From Brasenia schreberi (Eukaryota; Streptophyta; Magnoliopsida; Nymphaeales; Cabombaceae): a DNA stretch of 64,000 nt. The position numbers and the translations under genes are program-made. The notes beneath the pieces are model-generated. The model was not told the origin of the DNA, made no database searches, and was given only the letters and a program-made list of their open reading frames with translations. The stretch lies in NCBI GenBank assembly GCA_036023115.1, contig JAYKKT010000089.1:15060501-15124500 (forward strand), written 5' to 3'. Of the stretch, positions 24,601 to 40,200 are shown piece after piece (position 1 is the first letter of the stretch; each line of letters begins with the position of its first letter).

Positions 24601-27600
24601 GACTTTTGGTGTTCTTGGACATGGGGATCACACAAGCGTGACAATACCGAAAGAGGTGGAGTCACTTAAGGGTCTACGCACTGTGCGTGTCGCCTGTGGT
24701 GTTTGGCATACAGCTGCTATTGTAGAAGTCGTGATAGGCACATCTGATTCAAGTAATTCCTCTTCTGGCAAGCTTTTTACATGGGGTGACGGTGACAAAG
24801 GTAGGCTTGGCCATGGTGATAGAGAATCTAGACTTGTTCCGACTTGTGTGGCGGTTATTGTGGATCCCAATTTCTGCCAAGTAGCTTGTGGCTATAGCTT
24901 GACAGTTGCACTGACAACCTCAGGTCATGTTTATTCAATGGGCAGTACCGTTTATGGTCAATTGGGGAATCCCCGATCTGATGGAAAGCTTCCTACTCGT
25001 GTTGAAGGAAAGATACAGAACTGCTTTGTTGAAGAAATAGCCTGCGGTGCGTATCATGTTGCAGTGTTGACGTCAAGAACTGAAGTTTACACATGGGGAA
25101 AAGGAGCAAATGGCCGATTAGGCCATGGAGATACGGATGATAGAAATTCCCCATGTCTAATTGAGGCCTTAAAAGACAAGCAGGTTAAAAGTGTTGTTTG
25201 TGCTTCTAACTTTACTGCAGCTATTTGTTTGCATAAATTGGTCTCTGGAATTGATCAATCCATATGCTCTGGCTGCCGACTTCCATTTAACTTCAAAAGA
25301 AAACGCCACAATTGCTATAACTGCGGGCTTGTATTCTGTAGTGCCTGTAGTAGCAAGAAATCTCTTAAAGCTTCCATGGCTCCAAATCCTAACAAATCAT
25401 ATCGTGTTTGCGACAGCTGCTTTAATAAACTGAGGAAAGCTATAGAAAATAATTCATCACACTCAAAATCAAACAGAAAAGGAAGCACACAGAGTGCTTT
25501 CAGTGATGCAGCAGAGAGGGAAGAGAAACTTGATTCTGGACCTCAGACTCAGATGTCAAGGTTTTCTTCAAGTGACTCTTTTAAGCAGATTGAAGGCACA
25601 TATTCATCCAAAAGCAACAAGAAACCTGAGTTGAACAGCTGCCGGGTATCACCGATTCCTTCTGGTAACAGCCAATGGGGTGGGCTTAGCATTTCAAGAT
25701 CATTTAATCCTGGGTTCGGTTCCTCAAAGAAGTTCTTCTCAGCCTCTGTGCCTGGGTCTCGGGTTGTTTCCCGTGCAACATCACCTATATCTAGACGAGC
25801 TAGCCCTCCACGCTCTACAACACCGACACCAGCTCTGGTGGGGCTTACTTCATCTAATGTGGTTGTAAATGATGCTCAGAGGAGGAAGGACAACTTGAGT
25901 CAAGAGATTAGTCAATTGAAATCACAGGTGCATGCTTCAAACTTTCGCAAGTTCCAGTGTCACTTAAAAAATGAAATTAAATTCCACTGTTACATATGCA
26001 TATAATGCCTGCATGCTTATACGTCATACTGTAGCATATGACATCTTCATTTTGACTCTATCAACGTTATTTATTCATGACATGTTCATCTTAAAATGGT
26101 TCTCCTAAGAAACTCTGGCTGCCTTGGTAACTGATCAAATCAAATACTATGTTTTCATGTGTGGCTGGAGGTTAGGAAAATGTAGAATAGAATACTGGGG
26201 ATATCCTCATGCAGTTGTTTTATACCGAGTGACTCTGTGGTTTTATTATTTGTATCCATTAAAAGCAAAGCCCTTCATCTTGAACCATGGTGCTGCTGCA
26301 TGTGTGTCCATTTGCATCAGTATTTATGGTGCCAAAGTGTTGGGAGGGAGGATGTTAGCGGTAGAAATAAAAATCTTGAGGTGGATCCATAGCCACACAA
26401 AGGAAGACCAGATAACTGTTTGAGAGAGACATGTTTCGGGTTATTTGAACATATGTGGAGGTAGCTTGATGGAGCTCTGATAAGAAAGTGTTAGAAATAG
26501 ACGGTGAACACTTCCAAAGCTGTAGAGGAAAGCATAGGAAACTATAAAACGTAATCTTGCTTTTCTGGAGTTGAATGCGAATATGACACAAGATCGAGCA
26601 TAAAATGTAACTAAGAATCCATGTAGTTGATCTCACTTAGAGTGGGAGAAAGCTTGATTTTGGGAGCAAGATGTAAATGAAATTTTGTAGAAAAGCAGAC
26701 ATTTACAGTTTGCATATTGTTCTTTTAGGCACCACGAGAGGTTGAACTGTGTTGGTTCAAAATCTAAAGTGAGAATTACGTTTGCACCCTGTACAAGGAA
26801 CGATTAGAAACTTTGTCAATTTTAATTTCATGGAAAATCATATTAATCGATTCTTAAGTAGGTCTCTACCTCTTCTACTGCAGGTGGAGAATCTTACACG
26901 CAAAAATCAACTTCTGGAAGTTGAGCTTGACAGAACTACAAAACAACTTAAGGAGTCTGTAGCTATTGCTGGAGAGGAGACATCCAAATGTAAAGCTGCC
27001 AAAGAAGTCATTAAAGCTCTTACTGTTCAGGTGAAATAACGTTCCCCCTACATGTTTTATGATAGTTTAGCTAGTTGCTGCAGGGCAATTTTTTTACGAT
27101 GTTATGGGTTGGATTATTTAAGAAATGCAGCTACCATATCATTTCCAAATCTGATATATATCCTTGCCATGGTATGAAGGTTTTCATGTTTTCTAGGTTT
27201 GGTCCTGTGAAATTCTAATAACTTGATGGTATTGTGATATATTACTTTTTGATAGCTTCACTTTTACTGTGAGACTATTGACCACTCCATATCAAATAGC
27301 AAGAAGTCTATGATGCAGAGGAAACTGAGAATACTATTTCCTTGAGTTCATGTTATAGAATTTTACTATCTGGTTAGATGGGCTAGTATAACTGGTTTTA
27401 TTTACTGAATCTGTGCACCATTTTAAGGCCAAACATCGCTGAATTTAATTGCAATCTTGTTTCAAAATCACATGATTGTAAGGGATAAAGTAAACTAGAG
27501 ATCAATGAAAAGCTAGGAAGCATTTACACCAAAAGCTCTTTGTCCGATCTTCTAATATGCAACCTGGTTTGGAACATATTTCAATCTGGTTAGTAAATTA

Positions 27601-28375
27601 AGACAGTTAGGTACTTTATTATAGATTTATGGAAGATATATATATGTATGTATATATACATATACACATATATGTATATATCACCATATCTGACACAGTT
27701 CAAATAAGCATGGAACGTTACACTAAATTGATCAGCATCTAAACCAAGATTTGAAATTTTACAGTTAAAGGAAATGGCTGAGAGGCTGCCTGTAGGAGCT
27801 GCAAAGAATACCAAGTTAACCATTCCTGGTTTATATGCCATTAATGGCAACCATACTCCCTCTGAGGTTTCGGTCACACATGTCGAAGAACTGAGCAACC
27901 CTGTAGTTAGTTGTGATTTTGGTCGAAACAGCAATAATGAAAGCAAGCAGCCGGTTGCCAATGGGCCATCTCATAATACCATCGAGAGTGTAAATCATCA
28001 TAAATTTGGCAACACGGAAATTGCACCCAGAAATGGTAGCAAATCAACTGAAAGCCATGAACATACTGGTGAATGGGTTGAGCAAGATGAGCCAGGGGTA
28101 TACATCACCCTGACTTCCTTGCTTGGAGGTGGTAAGGATCTCAAACGAGTTCGTTTCAGGTACATCTGAAATCATTTCTATCTTCTTTCAATTTTCACTT
28201 ATTTGATTGACAAACATTCCCTAATGCTTAATATAAATGCAGCCGGAAGCGATTCACAGAGAGACAAGCAGAGCAATGGTGGGCTGAGAACCGTGTAAAG
28301 GTGTATGAACGGTACAATGTGCGTATGGTCGACAAATCTGGCGTTAGTGTTGGACATGTTGATGCTTCTCATTGA
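18671..28375 (+). CDS. PH-RCC1-FYVE-BRX (PRAF-type) protein, 9 exons
   Basis: Exons: 18671-18715, 19963-20049, 20881-20970, 23253-23333, 23513-23707, 23792-25927, 26884-27030, 27765-28159, 28243-28375. All introns are GT-AG and phases close to give 1102 aa. The start is the ATG of MADLSWNG. A PH-like domain spans about 16-135. RCC1 beta-propeller repeats lie at about 258-648 (repeated GxLFTWGDG, RLGHGD, ACGxxHT). A FYVE-type zinc finger lies at about 655-715, with its Cys pairs but RKRHNCYNCG in place of the classical R(R/K)HHCR core. A Ser-rich linker, a coiled coil (about 860-938) and a C-terminal BRX domain (about 1030-1088) follow. Family members bind membrane phosphoinositides and resemble guanine-exchange proteins; exchange activity here is inference. 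Most of the protein is in exon 6. Introns 2 and 6 carry LINE tails. Confidence 0.95.
20395..20725 (+). mobile_element. RTE-type LINE 3' fragment in intron 2 of the PRAF-type gene
   Basis: The segment resembles the C-terminal tail of RTE LINEs elsewhere in the window. It has a block like GCKTIQGETIC, then RHTLKVLAI, GRRRPPRSWK and CLFWS, and ends near an 'AAGAATC.ATATACC' motif equivalent to the AGAATCCATGTAG ends of the other copies. It is sense to the gene, within an intron and broken by stops. Confidence 0.55.
26330..26670 (+). mobile_element. RTE-type LINE 3' fragment in intron 6 of the PRAF-type gene
   Basis: It contains a block reading like EIKILRWIHSHTKEDQI, matching the LINE tail family ([11 protein letters not shown]). 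It then has the AATCTTGCTTTTCTGGAGTT segment shared with the intron-2 copy and ends with AAGAATCCATGTAG. It is sense to the gene and not coding. Confidence 0.65.
27635..27682. repeat. (AT/ATGT)n low-complexity tract in intron 7
   Basis: TATATATGTATGTATATATACATATACACATATA-type sequence, an imperfect simple repeat. Confidence 0.7.
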
Positions 28376-31790
<3,415 letters not shown>

Positions 31791-31799
31791 TTGGTCGTA

Positions 31800-32620
31800 A
31801 ACGATTTTCGTCAGGCATGTTTGATGTCTAAAGGCATAATCAAGGTGTGAGAATTGGTGTTTGTATCATTTTCTTAATTGAGAAGGTAGGTATGCTCTTA
31901 ATGTCCTTGAAAAAAGGCTTTAGTAATAATGGGGCTGATTTCGAGGCTTTAATTTGTGGTGTACGTTTGCTTTCTGTTACTGTAGTAAGAAAGAGATTTA
32001 CAGTGACTCCCAAGTCATGATAAGTCAATTAACAAAGGAGTATCAATGTCTTTGTTCAAATTTATAATTTTTGCATCATCACACAAAAGATTTGTTGAGA
32101 ATGTTCCTTGAAGTGAAATTATCATACAATTCCAAGGATAAAAACGAAGTGACGATTAATTTAGCCCATATTGCTTCAAGGCATAAAGTAACATGTAGAG
32201 CTCATGTAGTAATATCATCAATTCAAGAACGAGAGGAACCTCGTGATTGGAGATATTCATTAATAAAATGTTTGAATCAATCTTTCACAATGCTCATGTT
32301 AAGACTGGACATAGAGTATTAAGCTATATTTTGTTAGATAATAAATTATATATGCTCGAATGGTGATGATTAAAGTTTATGAAGGAATTTGTGGAACTTA
32401 TCGGTCAATACCTAAAATAAAGTGATAAATATATCAACTTAGTTATTATTGGTCAATTATGCATCAATATTGTAATATAAAAGGATGTCAAGAATGTCAA
32501 TGTTTTAGTCCATTACAAAAAGCACTTATGGTAGAATTTTCCTTGATGTCAAATCATGACTATTATGAAGTTGGGTCAGATGAAAAGATTTATCTAAAAT
32601 ATTTGAAAGGACATACATTC
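31800..32620 (+). mobile_element. Ty3/gypsy pol remnant (RNase H to integrase zinc finger)
   Basis: A gypsy RNase H-like block (SNNGADFEALICGVRL) near 31920 is followed by a segment reading HIPR-like (NSKDKNEVTINLAHIAS) near 32130. An integrase HHCC-like segment (QYCNIKGCQECQCFSPLQKA) follows near 32465. Frames shift between blocks and stops occur. No LTRs were found. Assignment rests on block order and spacing, so the family call is moderate. Confidence 0.55.
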
Positions 32621-32646
32621 ATTATGGTGACAAGCGTATCTGCCTC

Positions 32647-32647
<1 letters not shown>

Positions 32648-32687
<40 letters not shown>

Positions 32688-32706
32688 AGAGAGTGAGAGA
32701 GAGAGA
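32648..32706. repeat. (AT)n-(GA)n microsatellite
   Basis: About 36 bases of AT are followed by GAGAGAGTGAGAGAGAGAGA-type repeats. Confidence 0.9.
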
Positions 32707-33584
32707 TTGCTGCCTCTTTTAGAAGGGCAACGCTGCTTAATATATCAAGCATCTGAGAGTCGAGTTGCGATAGGAGGATTCATATATTGTGGCAAGGTTG
32801 TGTTGACCTTGTGCCTTTTCGTGGCCGTGGAACAAAAAAGTAGGTCACTGAGACCACCTGATATGATTGCTCCCTTGTTACTTTGGGTGGAAGAGAAGAA
32901 CCAGGGATGATGTCTACACGACGTTAGTGGTGTGAATTAACGTAATGAGTTCTCTTGGGGAAAAGAGCCACGCACTTGATGAAATGAAGCGGGCTCTCCT
33001 TGTTAAGACAGTTTCCAGCAAAAGTGTCTCTCGGAGACAGAATTGGGTTGGGTCACATGGGTCGGGTCGGGTCGGAAAACAAAGGGTAGCAAAGCAATTG
33101 CATGTCAGGTATCTAAACAAAGAGACAAACCAGCATGGCGTTGTTTCAGTTCAGGGTGGGACGTGACGTCAACAAAATGAATTAGATTTTCTTCAACAAA
33201 AATGAAAAGAAATAGATTTTTTCTCCCAATTATACCCTTCACCTATGGCCCTTCTTAACCAACAATTGCTTAAAGTATTTTCTTCTCACTTTTTCTTTCT
33301 TGTTATATTCTTCTTCCTTTTTGTTGGTTATTTTGCATTTAAATCAAGGAAATGTTGCCTACCCGGATTGGGTAGAGCTACATTATGACAACAAGAAAAC
33401 CCAACGTGAACACAACAAAAAAATTTGTGCATAATAACGTGACGCGAAAATGACCCTGTACATGATATTGCTGGCAAAACCAGATTCAGTCTTCGTGTCC
33501 ACCCAAGTTGCCAAGATCGGTCTATTTTTGTACAAACATGAAGTGACGCGAAGGAACATGAGCCAAACACGAAATCGGTGACAA

Positions 33585-33592
33585 TATATAAG
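33585..33592 (+). promoter_or_regulatory. TATA box, candidate promoter of the TIGR01589-domain gene
   Basis: TATATAAG occurs about 30-40 bases before a CT-rich leader (33670-33810) typical of plant transcription starts. A good splice acceptor (TTTTTTTTACAG, ending 35211) lies upstream of the start codon. A 5' UTR exon near 33.62-33.81 kb spliced to 35212 is therefore likely. This is inference without transcript data. Confidence 0.45.
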
Positions 33593-33819
33593 ACTCGAGG
33601 AATTCAAAGGGTTGGGACCGTGCGTTTCGAATGCGTTTCCAGCAAGGGTATACAAGAAATTTTCTGTAATAGAACTTTGTCCCTCTCCCTCTCCCGTATG
33701 ATCATAAAGAAAAAGTCTTTCTCCACCTGTTGCGTCCCTCCATCGCTATCACCGCTCGGAGGGTTTCAGAGCGACCATATGATCTCTCTCTCTCGTGCTG
33801 CATCTTCGGCGTTAGTTTC

Positions 33820-35211
33820 TATCCCTTTTGCATGTTTAATTCCGTTTGTTTGATGCTTTCCAGGATATGTGCTATATTTATCAGAGATGCCTGACCAACG
33901 GTCAATTAGGAGACCCTTTTGTTTACTACAGATTGGAACAAAACGAAGTCGAACGATATTGAAACATAAGATGGTCTTCTCCTCCATTGTCGAAAACGTA
34001 CCAAATATTGTTATTTTTAGTTGCTTCTTTTGATTATATCATGAAGTTGCTCTACATGTACTTAATTATAGGGCATGTGGTTTACTGCTTTGGCATTCCT
34101 TTGACGAGTTTGAATTTGCAATAACCTTTCACTATTAGCAAGCTTTGGCGGGAGGGATGGATGAATTTCTATTTCTTTTTTCTTTCCTGCGGGCTGTTAC
34201 CTTTCAACGATATGTAAGGATCATTTGCTTCTATGGTGCATTTATGCTCTCTATAAGGTCTTGAGTGAAAATAACTTGTCAGAATTTCATAGTTTTTTTT
34301 CCTTTTCTTTTTTGGGCCATTTGATTTCCTATAGTACGATAGAGTTTCACATGCATGGTGTAAAAAGACCATCGTAAATTGGCTATCGCTCGTCTTCACT
34401 TATTCTTGTTTAAGAGAATGGGCAGCTATAGACTATAGTAGGGCTGCTCTATTATTTAAGCGGAATGTGGTTGTGGCAAGTATGGTTTGGATTTTCATTG
34501 ATACATCATAGACTTTGTTTATTCGTTTACCGTGTAAGAGGTGGCGTAGAATTATATTTGGCAACAAGGCTTGTTAGTTAAAAGGATGGTTCACTCAGAA
34601 AATCAATGTTGGTTGCTTACGAACTCGTTGGAGTCAGGTGTTTCATTTAGTTATCTAGCAATTTTGGTTGTTCGATAAGCATATTTATCATGACCAAGTA
34701 AATGTCAAAAGATTGAATTCCCCCAAGCTAAAATGAGATGATACGGCACTTGCTATGGCTCAACTTTGGCGCTGTTTCGAGCGTTGACCACCATCTACTA
34801 GACGTGATTATGTTGTTCACATTGCATCCTTTAATCTCCATCACTCCACAAGTTGGCTTTTCGTGTTATGACGTCTTATATCTTAGCGGGTGCTGAATTT
34901 TCCTTGGAATATTTCTTGTCTGAAACTTGCCTACTAGAATGCAATGTTGTGAATAGATAGAAACATAGTACACCAGGTTCATTGTTTGCTATCAAGCGAA
35001 AATGCATGATGAGACTGTTTTTCTCTTCACAGAGTTTCCTGGTTATGCTCTGGTTGTGCATATTATTCTTTACAGTCTAAATGTTATTCTTCATATTTAA
35101 GATCCATCCACTCCGACATTACCTATGTATGTAACGTTGTGAATATATGAGACCTGATTATTTTGAAGCATGTTGGTCACTTGAATGCTTGACCCAACCT
35201 TTTTTTTACAG
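33820..35211 (+). other. probable 5' UTR intron of the TIGR01589-domain gene
   Basis: AT-rich sequence with no coding signal lies between the candidate first leader exon and the acceptor at 35211. The donor was not fixed. Confidence 0.35.
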
Positions 35212-35409
35212 ACTTTTGTGGCCATCCACTGGTGTAACTCCGAATCCTTTGTATTGATAAATATCAACATAAACAAGCCACTATTGTAACCACTTTGCTG
35301 CTGAAGATCATCTTCAGTTCAAGGGCCATCAGTTGAGATCCCAGTTCAACATGTAGCAAGGCTGGGTTAGCTACTTTATGCAGTTTCCTGTTCAAGTCCT
35401 TGTTCAGCT

Positions 35410-37201
35410 ATGGATGCCAATAAAGTCTCTGGAGGAGATGGCAGACGAGTATCTGCACAGGACATACAGTTGGTATGGAGTTGCTGAGTTCAAGATTTAC
35501 TTTTAGATGAAGAATGTGCTTCCGATATTCTGACTGCAACCAATTCTCCCATTTTCTTTTTCTAGTGTTGGAAAATATGCATACTTCTTGGTTTGTTCCT
35601 CAATTGTGTTATAATGAGAAAATACTTGGTTATGAGATTGGGAATGACTCCAGTAGTTTGACTTAGAATTCAAGTTATCACTTCAAGAGGCCTGGGTGTT
35701 TTATCTACTTCTTATCTTGGTTATCTGTTGATCTGCTGTTGTACTTCCTTCCAATATTTACATTTATTTGGCTATTTGAATGCTAATGTAGTAGGACTGT
35801 CATTTGCTTTGGTAATCAATTATTCAAGGGTTAGTTATCTAATTTCTTATTGGGGTCCGTGCTAAGTTTCACATGCCTTTAGTGCCAAAAACTGAATACC
35901 TCTGTGTTAATTCTGTTACTGTGAGCTGCTGTTACTCCTATATTAAAGCTTAAATAATATAAGCTTCTGGAAGAGAAAAAAGGAAACTGCAGATCCTCTA
36001 CTTTGTTCATGCTGATATTGGTACAATGTTGCAAGATTTTCCATCAACGGTGATATGTGACTGTATTGATCTTGGTTAACCTCATTCAGAAGAAATTTCA
36101 AAACCAAAGCCTCTCCCATAGTGGGTTAGTGGGTCAGATATATAAATTCTTATTCACCTTTCATATCTATCATGGGCCATTTCAAATTTAATTCTAAAAG
36201 AGCAAAGCCATGCTTTTTTGTTTCCTTTCAATAGCTTCTAGGCCGTCATTCACCTCTTTCCTAGTACACATCCTCCAACTTCTCACATCTTCACCTTTAT
36301 GCTGGCTGCATGGGGCATCTATTGCCAAATTTCCCTAACTTCCTTAGTGTAAGAAACCAGACAAAACTCTGGTTCTATGGCTTCAAGGCTGATTATCACA
36401 AAGCACAGCATGCAGTCTTCATCAACATACAATGCATAATACAGCTCAATGCATGAGCAAAGAGCAAGGTCAATACACCAAGGCTAAAGCCAGCCTCAAA
36501 TCTCACAGCACCAATCCTGTAATCATCAGGAAGAAGAAAAATGTCATCTTATTATGTGAAACCTCTCTCTCGAGAGGAATAATATTAAAATGGGTGTGTC
36601 ACGCTTATTTATACAATAGTGCACACAGAAAGAAGATGTAATGGCTGTTCAGCTAGCCATTGAGTGTCTATTAAGAGTGCTCAACTGCTAGTTAACACAA
36701 AATAAAACAATAAAATGTTAAAAACATAAATGACGATGATATGAGGTTTTAACACTTGGATGTGACATTTTATATTCTACTGGTTTCAACTGTCGCATAA
36801 ACACTTTTAGGAGTGTTAGTTCCTATGCCTAAATGATGTCGGCAGTGCTACATTCTCAGACACAAGAAAGCCAACAGTCAAAAATACCCAAGATGGTCAC
36901 TTTTTATCTTTGATCAATTTTGATCGAAAAGAGAGTGTGTTAAAGTTTTGAGTCCATTTTCATCTAATAATTAAAAAACTAGGGGTTTCTATCCTGGAGA
37001 TAATAGAAGGAAGAAAATTGGAAAAGATACTTGAACGTTACTCCCATGTGCAATCATTGGCCTGAAGATAGGAAGATAGAGACTCACCGGAAGATGGAGC
37101 GGAGGGGTGGCAGCCAGAAAGGGAAATGGGGGAGGGGGGAGATAGAGAAAAGGGGTGTATGAGAGAGGGTGCGTGGTTATCACACACGTGCGCACACACA
37201 T

Positions 37202-37299
<98 letters not shown>

Positions 37300-40200
37300 C
37301 TACTAATATTGTTTTATATATGATATAATATATAATAATTAGCATGCACACACACACACATGACACATATACATACTCCACCATGTTGCTATACCCATGA
37401 TTCTTAAAATTTGCCATGTGTCACTCACTTGTATCTGTGTGACACCAACTATTTTCTTATTAGTCATCACTCTTTCCTTGGATTTCCACATGTCCTCCTT
37501 AATATCTTTATTTTGCACCATATATGTGGCCTCTGTTAATTCATGGCTGTAAATATGACTTCTTTGCTGAAATATCACAAACTGGAGCCTATTTATATAA
37601 TGTTGAAACCAAAGTTAGAATATGCTCTGCGTTGGGCTGATGATTAAAGAGACCAAATATCTGTCATATTACTTTAGTTAATCTGGAGCTACCATGAGCT
37701 TCTGCAGAAGTTGACCTTTTTTCCCGTACACAAATGATGAACAACATGTAGGAAAAGCTTGTGAAGTTGAAATCTTTGAGTAATCTCTCAAGGACATCTT
37801 CTCAAGGCCATGAGAGAGAACAAAGATACATGATGTTGAGATTGGTGGCAACGAAGAGAGTAACAGGTTGAAGTGGTGAACATCAGTGGTAACAAAATGC
37901 TAGTCACAAATAAATCACAGATCGTCTCTTACACTTGTTTTCCTACGTAAATAGCGTAGGATAGCAGTGTTTGCACAGACGAGGAGGTGAGGCAAAAATT
38001 GATTATGTTAGCTATCGTAACATTTAGTACCTTCATCTCTTAAAGTGACCCACGCTTCTTCTCTTTGTAACCTTAAGGCCTCAATCTCAGGCGTAGGCCC
38101 TATTTTGGACCTGTATATGTTCCTTGATGAACATAGGTCACACTGCAGTGGAAGTGAGACCAGACTGATTATTTTACCTCCCATAACGTTATTAACTTTA
38201 TCTCTTGCAATTCCTTTTATAAGTAATCTTAAAGTGCTGTAATCACAAATAAGTTGCAGATCCTTTCTTGCACCCCATGTTCCTTGATAATTTATGTAAG
38301 AATAGCACCAATGTCTTGGCAATGATATCCACAAACTCAAATACAAATGGTCCCGTAAGGTCTTCAACAAGCCAAATTACCAAACAAACCACCAAACACT
38401 TGGTGTACAAGCCAAACCGAACAACAAATAAGTCAAATCAGCATTAAAGGCTCTGATTTTATTAATGATATATTCCCTCTATTTATGTAGGCTTTACAAG
38501 ATCATTAAGAGAGATAGGTTAGGAGCAGCTGCTCCCAACAGCTACACAACTAGCAGTTGGGAGACGGCTAGTTGGTGTAGCTATTGGGGAGGGGGCTGGC
38601 CCTTGAGGCCCAATCCCAATGGTCTCTCTCTTGGTGGACCTGCTAGGTCCTATTGGCTCAGTTTACATATTAGAATTTAACACCTCCCTCAAACTTGCGG
38701 TGTACGTACCGAAAGTTGGTCAGACAAAAACATAAATCTATAGGTTTACAAAGATTTAGTGAAGAAATCTGCCAATTGTAGCTATGAAAGAACATAACAT
38801 GAAGTCAATCTTTTCTTCAATCATTCCTCTCGAATACAATGACAGTCCATCTCAATATGTTTAGTTCTTTCATGAAATATATTATTTGAAGCAATATACA
38901 TGGCGTTTTTGTTGTCGTAAAGCAATTTTGTAGTCGTCTAGGATAACCTTAATGTCTACTAGAAGTTCATTGATCCAAGATATCTTGGTTGCTGTTGTGG
39001 ACTTTGTGGCCATGACTCTATATTTTGCCTGTATAGACAATAAAGATTCATTATGTTGCATCTTACATCTCTAAGAAATTAGAGAATCACCTAAAAACAT
39101 ACAAAATCGAGTGGTGGAATGTATATCATTAACATCTCCACCCCAATCAATATCAGTGTAGGAGTTAATTTAAATGAAGATGATGAGGTTAGAATGATCT
39201 CCTTTGAAGTATATCCTTTATTTATCTCATAATCTGCATAACAACACTCATGTGGATACTGGTGAGAGCTTGTTGAAATTGACTTGCCACATGTACTGCA
39301 TGTGCTATGTATGATCGAGTGATGGTAAGATACGTCAAGGCTCCTATCATATGTCTGTAGGGAGTGGGATCCTCTAATTTTTCTCCATATGTGATTCTCA
39401 GTTTAGTCTCCATCACCTCTGTGTGCTCATTTTCTTGTCATATGTCAAATCTGGCATGTTAACAATATCACTAGCAAATTTTATTTATGACAAAATAACC
39501 TCTATTATTATGGGTTACTTCTATTTCTAAGAAGTAACTAAGGAGTCTCTGATCTTTTATTTCAAATTCTTTATTCAAATCTCTTTTGATTTGTAATATC
39601 CCATTTTCATATACATAAGTATAATCATAATACCTCTATTGATTTTTATTACAAACAAGGCAATGCTAGTATAATAAGAACGAAAATTTCATGCATGCAT
39701 AAAATTCTCAAATCTATCAAACCAAGCCTTAAGAGCTTGTTTGAGTCCATATAAATCATTTTTTAGTTTAAGAAGTTACTTGGAGCAATGAATCCTAGAG
39801 GGAGAGCCATATAGATATCTTCATTAAGATTTTTATTCAAAAACACATTTTTAACATCGAATTGATATATCACATTCTTTAATTGCACAAATAGAAATTA
39901 AAATACGGACAATAGTGTGAGAGTTTTGTTGAAAAATACAGTTCCGCAGTGGACAAGGAAAAGATCATATACATTGAAGAGAAAATGTAGAGATCGGAGG
40001 AGGGGGCGAAGCCCCCCCTCTTTCTCTCTCTTTCTTAATCACACACTCTTAAACCCTAATACAACCTACTAGTCCTTATATAAGGAGCTGTAAAATAGAA
40101 AATGACCAAAATACCCTTAGTATAGAAAAATATCAAAATGCCCTTATGACTTCGGATAATTACAATAATACCTAAAAACATCAAATTTACTAAAACTAAC

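Noticed and set aside
24078..24870. Minus-strand frames opposite the RCC1 exon
   Set aside because: Shadow frames of the strongly coding exon 6 on the plus strand.
36989..37417. 142-codon minus-strand frame rich in Leu-Ser repeats
   Set aside because: It is the translation of the GA/CA microsatellite at 37190-37296; no family signal outside the repeat.
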